Below, piece by piece: positions 9,714-20,300 of a stretch of 64,000 nt of DNA. A program made the translations under genes and the position numbers. This DNA comes from Polaribacter pacificus (GTDB taxonomy: Bacteria > Bacteroidota > Bacteroidia > Flavobacteriales > Flavobacteriaceae): assembly GCF_038024035.1 (NCBI RefSeq), contig NZ_CP150664.1:434001-498000 (forward strand), read 5' to 3'. The notes under the pieces are model-generated. The model was not told the DNA's origin and did not search any database. It saw nothing but the letters and a program-made list of their open reading frames with translations. Positions within the stretch are counted from its first letter, which is position 1, and each line of letters begins with the position of its first letter.

Positions 9714-11483
9714 TTATAGTGACCTATTTACCAAATTCCCATTGATATAAGTTTGCAAACACTTAATGTTGCTTAATTCACTTATTTTTGTTTTTAAAGG
9801 GTCTTGGTTAAGAATAATAAAATCAGCGTATTTTCCTTTTTCTAAAGAACCGATTTTATCTTCCATATTAATTTGCCAGGCAGCTGAAGTCGTTAATGAT
9901 TGTATCGCTTCTAGCACAGTTATTCTTTGATCTTTACCCAAAACAACACCGGTACTCGTTTTGCGTTCAACAGCAGTTTGAATTAACCTAAAAGGATTGC
10001 TTTCAAACATTGGCTGATCTGCATGTAATGAATACTTTATATTGCTCTCTTGAACAGTGTGAATAGGCAGCATATTTGCTGCACGTTGAGTACCTAAAAT
10101 ATCAGTTTGTAAAGCATCTCCATAATAATACAAATGGTTTACATGAAAACTTGGTGTAAGATGAAGTTTTTTAAGTCGATTTACATTTTCTTTTGGCAAC
10201 AATAAACAATGTTCTAATCGATGTCTTGAGGTAGAAAAATCAAGCTCAGTTGAAAGCTCTTCAAACACAGTAATCACTTCATTGATGGCGGCATCTCCTT
10301 GAGTGTGAATGGCAATTTGCCATCCTTTGGTATGATACGATCTTATAAAATTCTTTAAACTGTCTATTTTAACAAGTGCTTGTCCTCTACTCTCAACTGG
10401 AATATGCATTTTGAGGCTGGTAAGATCTGTATTTAAATAAGGTTCATTTAAGTACATACTTCCTGTATAAGGAGAACCATCATACCAATGCTTTACACCA
10501 ATAATATCATAAAAGTCATTGACTTTTTGTTTGCGTTCTGGCATTAAATGACTCATATCATGCCTCATATACATAAAATGTCTAGGGTATTGCTTTCGCG
10601 TTGGAAACAAACCTACTGTAGCTAAAACATTTCCGAGTAATTGTGGGTGGTTATTTGACAAATGTTTAAATAAAAGTAGCGGTTTGCTATCTTCTATTGT
10701 GATCCCTGCCGAAACAATAGTTGTATTGCCATTTTTAGCATAGTCTAACATCACTTTTGATGCTGCAGCTCCAAGTTTTTTTGTCGTTAAAACTTCATTT
10801 TTTAAAACATCAAAAAAAGGTTTAACAGCTTCTTGTTCAATAATCTCTCCATTTAGGTTTCCATTATTGTCTTTACCATAATAACTATGCGCCGATGGAT
10901 TTGGGGTATTTACATCAACCCCGACAAGCTCAAAAGCTTTGGTATTGGCCCAATAATTATGCAAACTTTGACTAAAAAAAAGCACTGGGTTATCGGGAGC
11001 GATTTTATCTAAATATTCAATAGACGGAGGTACTAAATCTTGTACTAAAATGGGGTCAATCCCTTTACAGATAACCCAGTCTCCTTTTTTTGTGCTTTTA
11101 ACAATTTGCTCAAAACGTTCCCAAACCTCTTTGTTTGTTTTAAATTTAAAACCAGATAAATCATGCATTTCAGATAAAAACATACTGATAGAAAAATGAG
11201 TATGAGCATCAATAAAACCGGGCATTACTGTTGCGCCTTTTAAATCAACAATGTCCACATTTTTTAAATCGTACTTTTTAAGTTGTTCATTAGTGCCTAT
11301 ATCAACAATTTTACCATTCTCAACAAACATTGATTCTGCAAAATCATTCTCTTCATTTAATGTAATTATGTGTCCATTAGTATAAAGCGTAGGTAATGTC
11401 CTTCTAAAATCTCGTAAAAGATATGTGTATAGAATAAAAATCAAACCAATGATTAATAAACTTGTTTTCAGTGTTTTTTTCAT
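9714..11483 (-). CDS. Amidohydrolase family protein, YtcJ-like, membrane anchored
   Basis: A 589-residue metal-dependent hydrolase. An N-terminal hydrophobic anchor (residues 7-23) would place it on the outer face of the inner membrane. The amidohydrolase fold is shown by the metal ligands DAHTHF at 92-97, the later HTQGDAAINEV and RLEHCLLL motifs, and the C-terminal beta-sandwich return (GSLEKGKYADFIILNQDPL). This is the YtcJ group, some of which hydrolyse amides or carbamates. The substrate is unknown. Confidence 0.87.
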   Translation of the reverse strand: MKKTLKTSLLIIGLIFILYTYLLRDFRRTLPTLYTNGHIITLNEENDFAESMFVENGKIVDIGTNEQLKKYDLKNVDIVDLKGATVMPGFIDAHTHFSISMFLSEMHDLSGFKFKTNKEVWERFEQIVKSTKKGDWVICKGIDPILVQDLVPPSIEYLDKIAPDNPVLFFSQSLHNYWANTKAFELVGVDVNTPNPSAHSYYGKDNNGNLNGEIIEQEAVKPFFDVLKNEVLTTKKLGAAASKVMLDYAKNGNTTIVSAGITIEDSKPLLLFKHLSNNHPQLLGNVLATVGLFPTRKQYPRHFMYMRHDMSHLMPERKQKVNDFYDIIGVKHWYDGSPYTGSMYLNEPYLNTDLTSLKMHIPVESRGQALVKIDSLKNFIRSYHTKGWQIAIHTQGDAAINEVITVFEELSTELDFSTSRHRLEHCLLLPKENVNRLKKLHLTPSFHVNHLYYYGDALQTDILGTQRAANMLPIHTVQESNIKYSLHADQPMFESNPFRLIQTAVERKTSTGVVLGKDQRITVLEAIQSLTTSAAWQINMEDKIGSLEKGKYADFIILNQDPLKTKISELSNIKCLQTYINGNLVNRSL

Positions 11484-11570
11484 GATAAGCTCTTAATATT
11501 TATCGTGTGATTATGTGCCTATGGACAGTGTTTTTTTTTAAGATCTTAATATCTTTAAAATCAAAAAAAA

Positions 11571-12446
11571 TTATTCTATTTCGGTTTCTATAGCAATGGA
11601 AAAAAAAGTGTCAGGCTCAATGGATTTATAATTTGTTTTTTTTGTTAATTCAATAGACTCATCCTCTTGGTCAGGAAGCCCTAACCAAGGTTCAATACAG
11701 ACAAAATCTGCAGAAGGTTTTGACCATAAAGCTAAATTTGGAAAGTCTGAAAAATGAATTTTGATTCCTTTTCTTTTATTTTTTTGACGAAGACGGATCC
11801 AATCACATGATAGATTTGAAAACACCAATGCATCATTATTAAAAAGAGTATCAGAAAGTGAAAGTGTATTGTCAATACTTTCTATATTTTTCTTGTTTTT
11901 AGTTAATAATCCTGAAGAACCTAGTTGATTTGCTTTAAGGCTTAATTGACTGGGAAACTCAATAACATAATCAGATAATTTATGAGTATCATTTATATGA
12001 CAAGCATACGCTGTATGACCACCACAAGCAAAAAAAATTGGTACCATATCTTTATTTTCTATATGATACAGCATTTTTAACCGATTCTCAAGAAGCACAT
12101 ACTCGATTGAGAAAATAAACTTAAAAGGGTATTGTTTTAGAGTAGTTACAGAACTTTTTAAGGTAAAACAACATTTAGAAACTCCATGTTGTTTAAAGCT
12201 AAGATTGTTGTTGTTTCTTACAATTCCATGTTTTGGCATTTCATATGACTTGCCCTTATAAACAACTTTACCTGATTTAATTTTACCAATAGCAGGGAAT
12301 AATACAGGAGAACTACTACCCCAGATCGTTTTATCAATTTGCCAAATATATTCTTCCCCTGTCATTTTGTTCTTAAGGGATCGTATTTCAGCTCCGTTAG
12401 ATTCAATTTGACAGATGAGTATATCGTTTTCTATAGTGTGTAACAT
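11571..12446 (-). CDS. Aldose 1-epimerase-like (LacX type) protein
   Basis: A 291-residue protein with the galactose-mutarotase beta-sandwich fold, recognised from VLFPAIGKIKSGKVVYKGK, YEMPKHGIVRN and the C-terminal VCIEPWLGLPDQED, whose Glu corresponds to the catalytic base region. It lacks a signal peptide and should be cytosolic. Members interconvert sugar anomers or act on phosphorylated hexoses; the exact sugar is not evident. Confidence 0.85.
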   Translation of the reverse strand: MLHTIENDILICQIESNGAEIRSLKNKMTGEEYIWQIDKTIWGSSSPVLFPAIGKIKSGKVVYKGKSYEMPKHGIVRNNNNLSFKQHGVSKCCFTLKSSVTTLKQYPFKFIFSIEYVLLENRLKMLYHIENKDMVPIFFACGGHTAYACHINDTHKLSDYVIEFPSQLSLKANQLGSSGLLTKNKKNIESIDNTLSLSDTLFNNDALVFSNLSCDWIRLRQKNKRKGIKIHFSDFPNLALWSKPSADFVCIEPWLGLPDQEDESIELTKKTNYKSIEPDTFFSIAIETEIE

Positions 12447-12639
12447 GTTTCAATTATCTGTATAAGCTAAAAAACAATCGTAAAAAAACTTCTGTATGAA
12501 TAACCTATATTTTTAATAGCATTATAAATCAATACTATTTACAAACGATAAATTTAATGATTTAAATGTATTTATGACACAAAGAGTCACTAGGCTTTAA
12601 TCCAAAGTTTTTTTTAAACAGAAAGAACAATAGACACTA

Positions 12640-13434
12640 TTATTTTTGTGTTTTAGTTCGAATTTTTAAAGCCTTATCTGGATAATTAGTAATCAGTCCA
12701 TCAATCTGAAGGTCAATCAATTGTTGCATTTCACGCTCTTTATCCACAGTCCATTTCCAAACTTCGATTCCATTTTTATGTGCAAAACTTAGATAGTCTT
12801 TTGTTAGCTTAGTAGCATAACCAACACCAATTGCGTTTGCTTGGATAACCTTTGCATAATCTATGGTTGTTTTATCTGCATTACTTATTAAGTACAATAT
12901 AGGAATTTGCTTGTCTAATTGTCTAATCTTAGCCAATACAGGATATTGAAATGAAAAGAGAATCACTTGATCTCTCATCCCTAAATCATTTACAGTTTTT
13001 AATACTGCTTCTTCAGCCCCTAAGACCTTAATTTCAATACATACCTTTATTTTGCCTTTTGCTACTAGTAAAGCTTCTCTTAAAGTTGGTAGTTTTTCTG
13101 TAGCGTATTGATCTCCAAATTTACCTGGATACCCAAAGCTAAGCTTGGCTAAATCACTGTAATTCATGGCAGCAATTTTTCCTTTAGCTCCATTTGAATT
13201 TGTTCTATCGATAGATGAATCATGGATCACCACAATAGAATCATTTTTGGTTTTATGAATATCCAACTCAAAATAGTCTGCCTTAGAAGCAATTGCTTTT
13301 TGAAAGGCAATAAGCGTGTTCTCTGGTGCAGCACTAGAAAAACCGCGATGTGCAATTATTTTGGTTTGGGCATTGGTTAATATAGGATTCATCATTAATG
13401 CGAGTATAAAAAGACAGCTAGTTCTTAAGATCAT
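12640..13434 (-). CDS. Glycerophosphodiester phosphodiesterase, exported
   Basis: A 264-residue enzyme that cleaves glycerophosphodiesters to glycerol 3-phosphate and an alcohol. It has a signal peptide (residues 1-22, ending TNAQ), so it acts in the periplasm. The GDPD signature is complete: IIAHRGFSSAAPENT (H29, R30), FELDIHKTKNDSIVVIHDS with the metal ligands and second histidine, and CIEIK further on. Length is normal for the family. Confidence 0.92.
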   Translation of the reverse strand: MILRTSCLFILALMMNPILTNAQTKIIAHRGFSSAAPENTLIAFQKAIASKADYFELDIHKTKNDSIVVIHDSSIDRTNSNGAKGKIAAMNYSDLAKLSFGYPGKFGDQYATEKLPTLREALLVAKGKIKVCIEIKVLGAEEAVLKTVNDLGMRDQVILFSFQYPVLAKIRQLDKQIPILYLISNADKTTIDYAKVIQANAIGVGYATKLTKDYLSFAHKNGIEVWKWTVDKEREMQQLIDLQIDGLITNYPDKALKIRTKTQK

Positions 13435-13582
13435 AATGTATTTTTTTATTGCGTTTCAATAGCAAACGCTATCTGTTTTTAAAGCAATAAATGTAAAACA
13501 TATTTGCAATAGGTTTTAGCGATCTGTTTTAAGGAATCATTAAGTTTAGTAATATATTGATGTCCTAGTTAAGCTTTCTATA

Positions 13583-14506
13583 TCAAAATATTGATAATTC
13601 TGATTTTGTGGTAAATTCTTCGAGAAATTTCATCCCTTTAAATGAATTTCCTTTTTTATTTAATTTAGGGCTCCAGACTGCAATTGAATATTGATTTGGA
13701 TGAATAGCGATAATGCCTCCACCGACACCGCTTTTTCCTGGTAGACCAACCTTAAACGCAAAATCTCCAGATTCATCGTAAAAACCACAGGTCTGCATAA
13801 GTGCATTAACTCTTTTTGATTGACTTTTGGTCAAAATTTCAGTATTGTCAATTGGTTTACGTCCCTTATTCGCTAAAAATAAAAACACTTCTGAAAGTTC
13901 TTTACAACTCATTTCAAGTGAACAAAGTTCAAAATAAAAATCAAGAACGTCTGAAGGATCATTGTGGATGTTTCCAAATGATTTGATAAAATTACATAAC
14001 GCTACATTCCTAAAACCCACTTCTTTTTCAGAATCTGCGACTTTACTGGAGTAGTTTAAATCAGTATTGTTAGAAACACTTCTAACAAAAGCTAAAAAGT
14101 CTTCTTTAGGGTTATCTAAATTACTGATTAGTATATCAGAGATAACAATTGCTCCAGCATTTATAAAAGGATTTCTTGGAATCCCATTATCGGTTTCGAG
14201 TTGAACGAGAGAATTAAAGGCTGAACCTGAGGGTTCTACCCCTAACCTATCCCAAATTTTTTCACCAACAATACGATAGGCCAAGCAAAGAGATAAAACT
14301 TTTGCAATACTTTGGATAGAAAACCTTTCATTACAATTACCAAGACCAAAACCAAGCTCATCTGTTGTTGTAATATATACTCCGAAATTTTCTGAAGACA
14401 CATTCGCTAACTGAGGAATATACGTTGCAGAATGACCGTTGTCTTCAATATCTTTAATTTTATTGTAAATTTCTTTAATTGTCTCTTCAAAATTCATTTT
14501 ATTCAA
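13583..14506 (-). CDS. glsA: Glutaminase A
   Basis: A 307-residue serine-dependent glutaminase that converts glutamine to glutamate and ammonia. The serine beta-lactamase-like fold shows in RFSIQSIAKV (nucleophile Ser66, Lys69), in the typical LGVEPSGSAFNSLVQLE and GIPRNPFINAGAI, and in the C-terminal GLPGKSGVGGGIIA. Family members normally have SISK where this one has SIAK, a conservative change next to the nucleophile. A second in-frame start at codon 4 (MNFEET) is also possible. Confidence 0.93.
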   Translation of the reverse strand: MNKMNFEETIKEIYNKIKDIEDNGHSATYIPQLANVSSENFGVYITTTDELGFGLGNCNERFSIQSIAKVLSLCLAYRIVGEKIWDRLGVEPSGSAFNSLVQLETDNGIPRNPFINAGAIVISDILISNLDNPKEDFLAFVRSVSNNTDLNYSSKVADSEKEVGFRNVALCNFIKSFGNIHNDPSDVLDFYFELCSLEMSCKELSEVFLFLANKGRKPIDNTEILTKSQSKRVNALMQTCGFYDESGDFAFKVGLPGKSGVGGGIIAIHPNQYSIAVWSPKLNKKGNSFKGMKFLEEFTTKSELSIF

Positions 14507-14615
14507 TTAAGTCAACAGGTTATGCACTAATCTATTTGTATTTAATATTAATGACAGTCGGTAAATCTAATCAATTAAGAATAAGTACTAATAGAACGTT
14601 TAGCTCTCTTCCTAT

Positions 14616-15581
14616 TTATTGATTTTTCACTTTCTGACCTTGAATGGGTGAATACTCTTTTTTAAGTTCACCATTGACAAGTATATCAGAAAAATAACTT
14701 TTAGCTCCCGTAGCATGATTCATATCTTCTGTGTTCTGAATATGGAAATGCAAATGCGCTTCAGAAGAATTACCAGAATTGCCACAAAGACCCAACAACT
14801 CTCCTTGTTTTATTTTTTGCCCTTGCTTTACAACAATAGAATGCTGTTTAAAATGAGCAAAAAACAAATACTCATTGTTTACTGTCTTTAAGATAACCGT
14901 ATTTCCTGGAATATAAATAGCATTCATCTCACCTGGTATATTGTCTTTAATACCATCAACAACCAAAACTACTTCTGCATCAGTAGGAGCAATTAATTCT
15001 TTCCCAAAAGCATAATAATCTTCATTTGTGAGACCATCAGTTCTATATGATTTTCCTTGTTGGTCTCTAATAACCATATCAAAGGCATTTTTTTGAGCTG
15101 GGTGCTCTACATGATAATTTAACTCTTTGGTGTCTCCTCCCCAAACAACATCCCATTCACCTTTAAAAGGCAAGATCAATTTCGAGGTATTTCTTACTAA
15201 TTTAGGATGTGTATTTTCTTTATAAGGCTTTACCATAAAACCATTTATTTTATAAGAACTATCCACAGAAATATCTATAGAAAAAAAACCATTTTCAAAA
15301 TCTGTTTTATAAGAAGCAAAACTCCCATTTATATATTTTATAAATTCTAAATGCTTAATTTTCCCAGCCTGACTCTTTATGCCCTTAAAAAATTCATTGG
15401 TTTTATCTAAAGGCAAAGCTGCTTTCATTTCTGGTGAGAACAAATTGAAAACCTCTTGGTAAGCCTCCAAGTTATAGAACTTTTTAAATTCAGAAGCTAT
15501 CTTTTTAGAGGCTTGTTTTTCTGACTGAGCAAAGGTGAAAAATGGTATTATAAATAATATGATGATACTAGCTTTTTTCAT
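14616..15581 (-). CDS. M23 family metallopeptidase with N-terminal DUF3887-like domain
   Basis: A 321-residue exported protein (signal peptide ending FTFAQ). Residues 20-120 look like a DUF3887-type domain (FYNLEAYQEVFNLFSPEMKAAL). The peptidase domain runs from about 160 to 300: a zinc-ligand segment near KNAFDMVIRD, then GKELIAPTDAEVV, and the characteristic GNSGNSSEAHLHFHI with HxH. M23 enzymes cut peptidoglycan cross-links or act as scaffolds. Here both active-site motifs are intact. Confidence 0.87.
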   Translation of the reverse strand: MKKASIIILFIIPFFTFAQSEKQASKKIASEFKKFYNLEAYQEVFNLFSPEMKAALPLDKTNEFFKGIKSQAGKIKHLEFIKYINGSFASYKTDFENGFFSIDISVDSSYKINGFMVKPYKENTHPKLVRNTSKLILPFKGEWDVVWGGDTKELNYHVEHPAQKNAFDMVIRDQQGKSYRTDGLTNEDYYAFGKELIAPTDAEVVLVVDGIKDNIPGEMNAIYIPGNTVILKTVNNEYLFFAHFKQHSIVVKQGQKIKQGELLGLCGNSGNSSEAHLHFHIQNTEDMNHATGAKSYFSDILVNGELKKEYSPIQGQKVKNQ

Positions 15582-15627
15582 AGTATAAATTTTGTTTTTT
15601 AAGATCGCTAAGAAAACACTTTTTCTA

Positions 15628-16674
15628 TTAAGGATTGAGTTTGTTAGTCTTATTAATTATCTTAACAATTCGATTGTAGAAGATTTGTGACAGGTTCCAG
15701 TGATAGCCATCAAAATTAGTAGTATTCATAAATTGAACAACCACCATGTCTGCGTCTTTATGATATTTAGCAAGGCTTTGGTATCCAGGAAGCAAACCAC
15801 CGTGGTCATATACATATACAGAAGAATAAATCTCTTGTTCTCCATCATTAAAAACAGAACCATCGTTTAATGCCCTTAGAAAAATACCCACATCTTCTGC
15901 TGTAGCAATCATTAAACCAGAATAATCTGTTTTTATATCCTCATCTATACCAACATAATAACCACTCATCACATCATCAAGATCAACTTCATAAAGAGAT
16001 CCATAGGTATTGTGAAGGTTGAGCGGCAGTAGAATCTCTTCTTTTATATATTGCTGATGCGGATAGCCTAAGACCTTATCTATTAGGTCAGAGATTAGCA
16101 TATAATTAGTATTGGAATATTCATATCCCCGATCGGGCTTAAAACTTGCAGGCAAATCAAGTGCATACGAAAGCTTTACTTTTCTATCCATAGGAGGATC
16201 AACCCAATAATCCGTATGGTCTGTGTAGTTTGGGATACCGCTTCGGTGTTGTAGCATCATTCTTAAAGTAATGGCATCGGCATATTCAATTCTGCCGATA
16301 AGTTCTGGAAAATAATCAGCAAGGGTTTTGTCTAATGACAGTCGATTGGCTTTAACCAATTTTGTTGCAGCAACAGCCACATATAATTTGGTAATACTTG
16401 CAATCTTAAACAAGGCATGTGGATCTGCTGGTATTTTATTTTTCCGATCCTTCCATCCAGCAGCATAAAATGCTGGAGGCTTGCCTGCTTCATCCACATA
16501 GACTACCATACCATCAAAACCATAATCAATAACATCATTTAGCTGTTCTTGAACCGTATCTGGAAGTGGTAAGATCCAAGCTTTGACCAAAATCCAAGGT
16601 ACAAGTGTTAAAGAGCTTAAACTAGCGATGATAAATAGTATTCTTAAGACTCGTTTTATTTGTTTAATTTTCAT
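15628..16674 (-). CDS. Serine hydrolase, beta-lactamase/class C family
   Basis: A 348-residue protein with one N-terminal membrane segment (residues 10-34) and a periplasmic serine hydrolase domain. The catalytic SxxK is SITK at 93-96, the YxN motif is YSN in RGYEYSNTNY, and the third motif is HGG near the C-terminus (YDHGGLLPGYQ). It could be a D-amino-acid peptidase or esterase rather than a resistance enzyme; sequence alone does not say. It is one of two such proteins in the window. Confidence 0.88.
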   Translation of the reverse strand: MKIKQIKRVLRILFIIASLSSLTLVPWILVKAWILPLPDTVQEQLNDVIDYGFDGMVVYVDEAGKPPAFYAAGWKDRKNKIPADPHALFKIASITKLYVAVAATKLVKANRLSLDKTLADYFPELIGRIEYADAITLRMMLQHRSGIPNYTDHTDYWVDPPMDRKVKLSYALDLPASFKPDRGYEYSNTNYMLISDLIDKVLGYPHQQYIKEEILLPLNLHNTYGSLYEVDLDDVMSGYYVGIDEDIKTDYSGLMIATAEDVGIFLRALNDGSVFNDGEQEIYSSVYVYDHGGLLPGYQSLAKYHKDADMVVVQFMNTTNFDGYHWNLSQIFYNRIVKIINKTNKLNP

Positions 16675-16745
16675 TTATTATTAGCCCTCAATTTGGTATA
16701 ATGACACTCTATTTTTATTTATGTTAACACTCATGCTACTCATGT

Positions 16746-18356
16746 TTATTCTCTTGCTGCTTTAAACTCACTTCCATCATACCATTTAGGGAAGTAATCT
16801 TCGTTGGCTAAGGTAGAACCCACATTAAAAAAGAGTTGTAAATCTAATCGTACACCCCTTAATTCGGTAGTCTTAGCATCGTATTCGTCAGAAGGTTGAT
16901 GATATTTGTTTTTTTCGTAAAAAGCATTATAGGCTTTAATTTCTTCAATACTTTTATCAAATCCTTCGTAAGAACCACTTGCATACAAAGCAGGGATTCC
17001 AATTTTTGCAAAATTAAAATGATCTGATCTAAAGAAATATCCTTTTTCGGCAACAGGATCAGGAATGATGTATCTGCCTTGCTTTAGAGCAGCTTCTTTA
17101 GCATACTCATCCATTTCTGATTGACCATAGCCTGTAATCGTTAAATCTTTCATTTCTCCAGGACTGTCAAGAGCGTCGATATTAAGATTAGCTACGGTTT
17201 TACTAGGTTCAAAAATTGGATAGGCTGCATAATAAGCTGAGCCCAATAAACCTTGTTCTTCACCTGTAACTGCTAAAAACACGATTGAGCGTTTTGGAGC
17301 CTTTTTACTTTTCTTAAAAGCCTCAGCAATAGCTAATAAACCTGCAGTACCTGATGCATTGTCTACAGCACCGTTGTAAATAGAATCACCATCAATTGCT
17401 TTTCCAATTCCAAAATGATCCCAATGTGCAGAATAAATAATATACTCATCTTTTTTATCAGTTCCAGGAATCATAGCAACAACGTTTTTAGAAATGTCTT
17501 TTTTAATGCTGTTTTTTATTTCTACAGATACATTTACTGCTAACGGAACAGGCTTAAAACCTTTATTTCTTGCTATGGCTTTGTAATCTTGACCTTTCAT
17601 TAAAGATGCATTAAACATTTTTGCAGCACTTTCACTACTTATCCAAGATTCAACCTGCAACTTAGGAGCAGTACTTTCTATGGTTAAACGAGCACCGCTC
17701 CAACCTGATTCTACCACATTCCAACCGTAAGAAGCAGGCTCAGTATCATGAATGATAATCAATCCAGCAGCACCTTGCCTTGCAGCTTCTTCATACTTAT
17801 AAGTCCAACGACCATAATAGGTCATTTCATTTCCTTTAAACAATGTTGAATCACCTGATTTAAACCCAGGGTCATTAATTAACACCACAGCTGTTTTACC
17901 TTTCCAGTCAATTCCTTCATAGTCATTCCATCCGTATTCTGGAGCAACGATTCCATAACCTGCAAAAACAAGTTCTGAGTTTTTAAGCTGCACATTTTCT
18001 TGAACCCTATTTGTAGTTGCAACAAAATCTTGTAGCGCTTTAAGCTTAAAAGAACCGTTTTTACCAGAGATAAGCATGTTTTCTGATGGAGTTCCTAAAA
18101 TTTCTACCATCGGTACATTTTGGTAAAAGCTATCGCCGTTTCCCGGTAATACACCTAACTTTTCAAATTCATCTTTTAAATATTCTACAGTTTTTACCTC
18201 TCCTTCTGTAAATGGTTTTCTGCCTAGAAACTCATCAGATGCCAAACGTTCAATATGAGTACCAAGGGTTGTTTGACTAACTTCTACAAGTTCTGTATTG
18301 TTGTTTTTACAACTAACCAATATGAGGATAACTAAAATTTTAATGTAATTTTTCAT
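16746..18356 (-). CDS. M28 family zinc aminopeptidase with PA domain, lipoprotein
   Basis: A 536-residue exported peptidase. The signal ends at the lipobox LVSC (Cys16). A protease-associated domain interrupts the catalytic fold (about residues 130-260: VFAGYGIVAPEYGWNDYEG, AARQGAAGLIIIHD). The M28 zinc ligands follow in SAHWDHFGIG, GAVDNASGTAGLLA, TGEEQGLLGS and NIDALD, with the late histidine in the KYHQPSDEYD segment. Such enzymes release N-terminal amino acids from peptides in the periplasm or at the surface. Confidence 0.92.
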   Translation of the reverse strand: MKNYIKILVILILVSCKNNNTELVEVSQTTLGTHIERLASDEFLGRKPFTEGEVKTVEYLKDEFEKLGVLPGNGDSFYQNVPMVEILGTPSENMLISGKNGSFKLKALQDFVATTNRVQENVQLKNSELVFAGYGIVAPEYGWNDYEGIDWKGKTAVVLINDPGFKSGDSTLFKGNEMTYYGRWTYKYEEAARQGAAGLIIIHDTEPASYGWNVVESGWSGARLTIESTAPKLQVESWISSESAAKMFNASLMKGQDYKAIARNKGFKPVPLAVNVSVEIKNSIKKDISKNVVAMIPGTDKKDEYIIYSAHWDHFGIGKAIDGDSIYNGAVDNASGTAGLLAIAEAFKKSKKAPKRSIVFLAVTGEEQGLLGSAYYAAYPIFEPSKTVANLNIDALDSPGEMKDLTITGYGQSEMDEYAKEAALKQGRYIIPDPVAEKGYFFRSDHFNFAKIGIPALYASGSYEGFDKSIEEIKAYNAFYEKNKYHQPSDEYDAKTTELRGVRLDLQLFFNVGSTLANEDYFPKWYDGSEFKAARE

Positions 18357-18538
18357 AATAGATATTTAAATTATCACAGGATTTTCTCGTCTGCTATAGA
18401 CAATCATCTAAATTACTAAAAGAAAATGAACCAAAGAAAAAACTGAATTTATTTTTTGAATACATAAAACAAGAGCAGTCAAGGTTTGCTATTTTAGGTG
18501 TCTTATCTCATAAGTTTTTTGAACTAAGAAGAATTTTT

Positions 18539-18901
18539 CTATTCCTCTATCGCTTCACCAAAAGTTAATAAATTATTATCAGGGTCGAGGATTGCAAATT
18601 CTTTTTGCCCCCAAGGTTTCGTTTCTAAAGGCCCATTAGGATGTATAGCTGTTTTATTATCCAAGAGCCATTGGTAATATTTTTCGATTGAATTTGTTCT
18701 AATATACACTTGCCCATAATTCTCTTTAGGATTTAACTCCTTAAATTCAAAAAAATGAATTTGGATTTGATCTTTTTCAAGCATTAAATACCCTTCGTAA
18801 TCATCACTTCCAAACTCTTTAAATCCGAGTTTGTTTAAGTAAAAATCTCTTGTGATTTTTTTGTTACGCATTGGCAATTTTGGGCAGATTTGAGAAAGCA
18901 T
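18539..18901 (-). CDS. VOC-fold (bleomycin resistance/glyoxalase) family protein
   Basis: A 120-residue single-module protein of the vicinal oxygen chelate superfamily. Recognisable parts are FYLNKLGFKEFGSDDYEGYLML in the first half and KPWGQKEFAILDPDNNLLTFGE at the end, the pattern of bleomycin-resistance-like proteins. Function may be drug binding or an unrelated small-molecule role. It stands alone. Confidence 0.85.
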   Translation of the reverse strand: MLSQICPKLPMRNKKITRDFYLNKLGFKEFGSDDYEGYLMLEKDQIQIHFFEFKELNPKENYGQVYIRTNSIEKYYQWLLDNKTAIHPNGPLETKPWGQKEFAILDPDNNLLTFGEAIEE

Positions 18902-18982
18902 ATGACTATTTTTTATTCGTTTAAAACTTGTTTAAATATAACGATACTTTTATTAGTTACCTTACTAATTGTTGTATAGACG

Positions 18983-20215
18983 TTAATTTACTGTGTACTC
19001 AAACTTAACAGATTCTTCGCCGTTTGTAAGCACAATTGTATAATCTCCACCCTTTAATCCAAGAGCCCAAGAAACTGTTTTATTTTCTACTTCTGTAATA
19101 TCCATAGGAACTGCCTTATTAAGATCCTCTCCTTTTTTAAACGCTAAAACCATCACAGGAAAAGCAATCTGAAGATCTTTTAAAGTAACAGAAACTGGTC
19201 TAGAACTAGTAGTAAAGAGCCAATTTGGGCGGTTATTAGTGTAGGTAGTATTGGGGTGAAAAACAGCGATATCAGACCAAGCATCTCCTCGATCATACTT
19301 AAATACTTGATTGTTTTGATCGATTAAAACAGATGATTCACTGTTAGAAACTGCTTTTAAAAAAGGATGGTTAAATTTAGGGTCACTTTTCTCACTATAC
19401 AAAACCTGATTGATCGTTAATGGATTGATTCCTGTATATTCTGTTAATCGACCAGCCATCGCTTTTTCCCAAGATCTATGAACACCTTCTAAGGCATGAT
19501 CAAATCCACAGTGAATTAAAAACTTTTCTCCGGGCTTAGAATCAATTACTTTTTGAATATTTTTTGCCTGTGCAATCTCTCTAGGTTTACCGTTACCTTT
19601 TCCCATATCTTCATATGCAAACAATGTATAGCCAATTTCTAAGGCTGTTCTAATCATATCGCCAAACTGAGGGTCTTTAGTATAAAAACCTGTCTCTAAA
19701 ATTGGATATTTTCTCTGCTGAAGTCCATTATCTAGATACGCTCCAGTTCCTAAGGCTTCTAAGCCTAAATTTGTATATCCGTTATCATATAATTGTTGAA
19801 GCAAAGACTTTGTAAACACACGATGATATGAATTGTGATGCGCCTCGTTAATGATAACAACCTGAGTTTTTTTAGCCTGCTCTACAATATAATCAAGAGC
19901 ATTTACTTTTGTATACTTGTTGTTGATCGAGTCTATCTGGCTAGAGGTATAGTTACTTTCTCTTGCTCCCATAGCCAAATCCCATTGCACTAAAGCATTT
20001 TTATAATCTCCTTTGGTTGCATAATCAGCTGCAGACAATTGATGTTTCCACGGAATGGTATCTTTTAACAGCTTCTCCTCTATCTCATGAGAGAATTTAT
20101 AATCGCTGACAAAATCTATTTTTTTGAATTCAATTTTAGATTCTTTACACGAGAATAATAAGGTAAGTAGTAAGCTTGCTATTAGCAGTATTATTGATTT
20201 TTTTTTTGAATTCAT
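18983..20215 (-). CDS. Lipoprotein of the EreA/ChaN-like (Tiki-related) superfamily
   Basis: The start was moved to the ATG at 20215, because it gives a proper lipoprotein signal (MNSKKKSIILLIASLLLTLL then FSC). The mature protein has NEAHHNSYHRVFTKSLLQQL, LGLEALGTG, YEDMG and FLIHCGFDHALEG, the arrangement of histidines and acids seen in erythromycin-esterase/ChaN/TraB folds. The C-terminal 80 residues form an extra beta-rich domain. Enzyme activity is unproven. Similar histidine motifs occur in the TraB protein at 1031 and perhaps the lipoprotein at 32933. Confidence 0.7.
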   Translation of the reverse strand: MNSKKKSIILLIASLLLTLLFSCKESKIEFKKIDFVSDYKFSHEIEEKLLKDTIPWKHQLSAADYATKGDYKNALVQWDLAMGARESNYTSSQIDSINNKYTKVNALDYIVEQAKKTQVVIINEAHHNSYHRVFTKSLLQQLYDNGYTNLGLEALGTGAYLDNGLQQRKYPILETGFYTKDPQFGDMIRTALEIGYTLFAYEDMGKGNGKPREIAQAKNIQKVIDSKPGEKFLIHCGFDHALEGVHRSWEKAMAGRLTEYTGINPLTINQVLYSEKSDPKFNHPFLKAVSNSESSVLIDQNNQVFKYDRGDAWSDIAVFHPNTTYTNNRPNWLFTTSSRPVSVTLKDLQIAFPVMVLAFKKGEDLNKAVPMDITEVENKTVSWALGLKGGDYTIVLTNGEESVKFEYTVN

Positions 20216-20300
20216 CTGAATATCTAATTTTTGGAAATTCAAATATAACTAAATTTTTAGTTATAAAAACTTCTGATTAAATATTGAAAATAAGAAAATG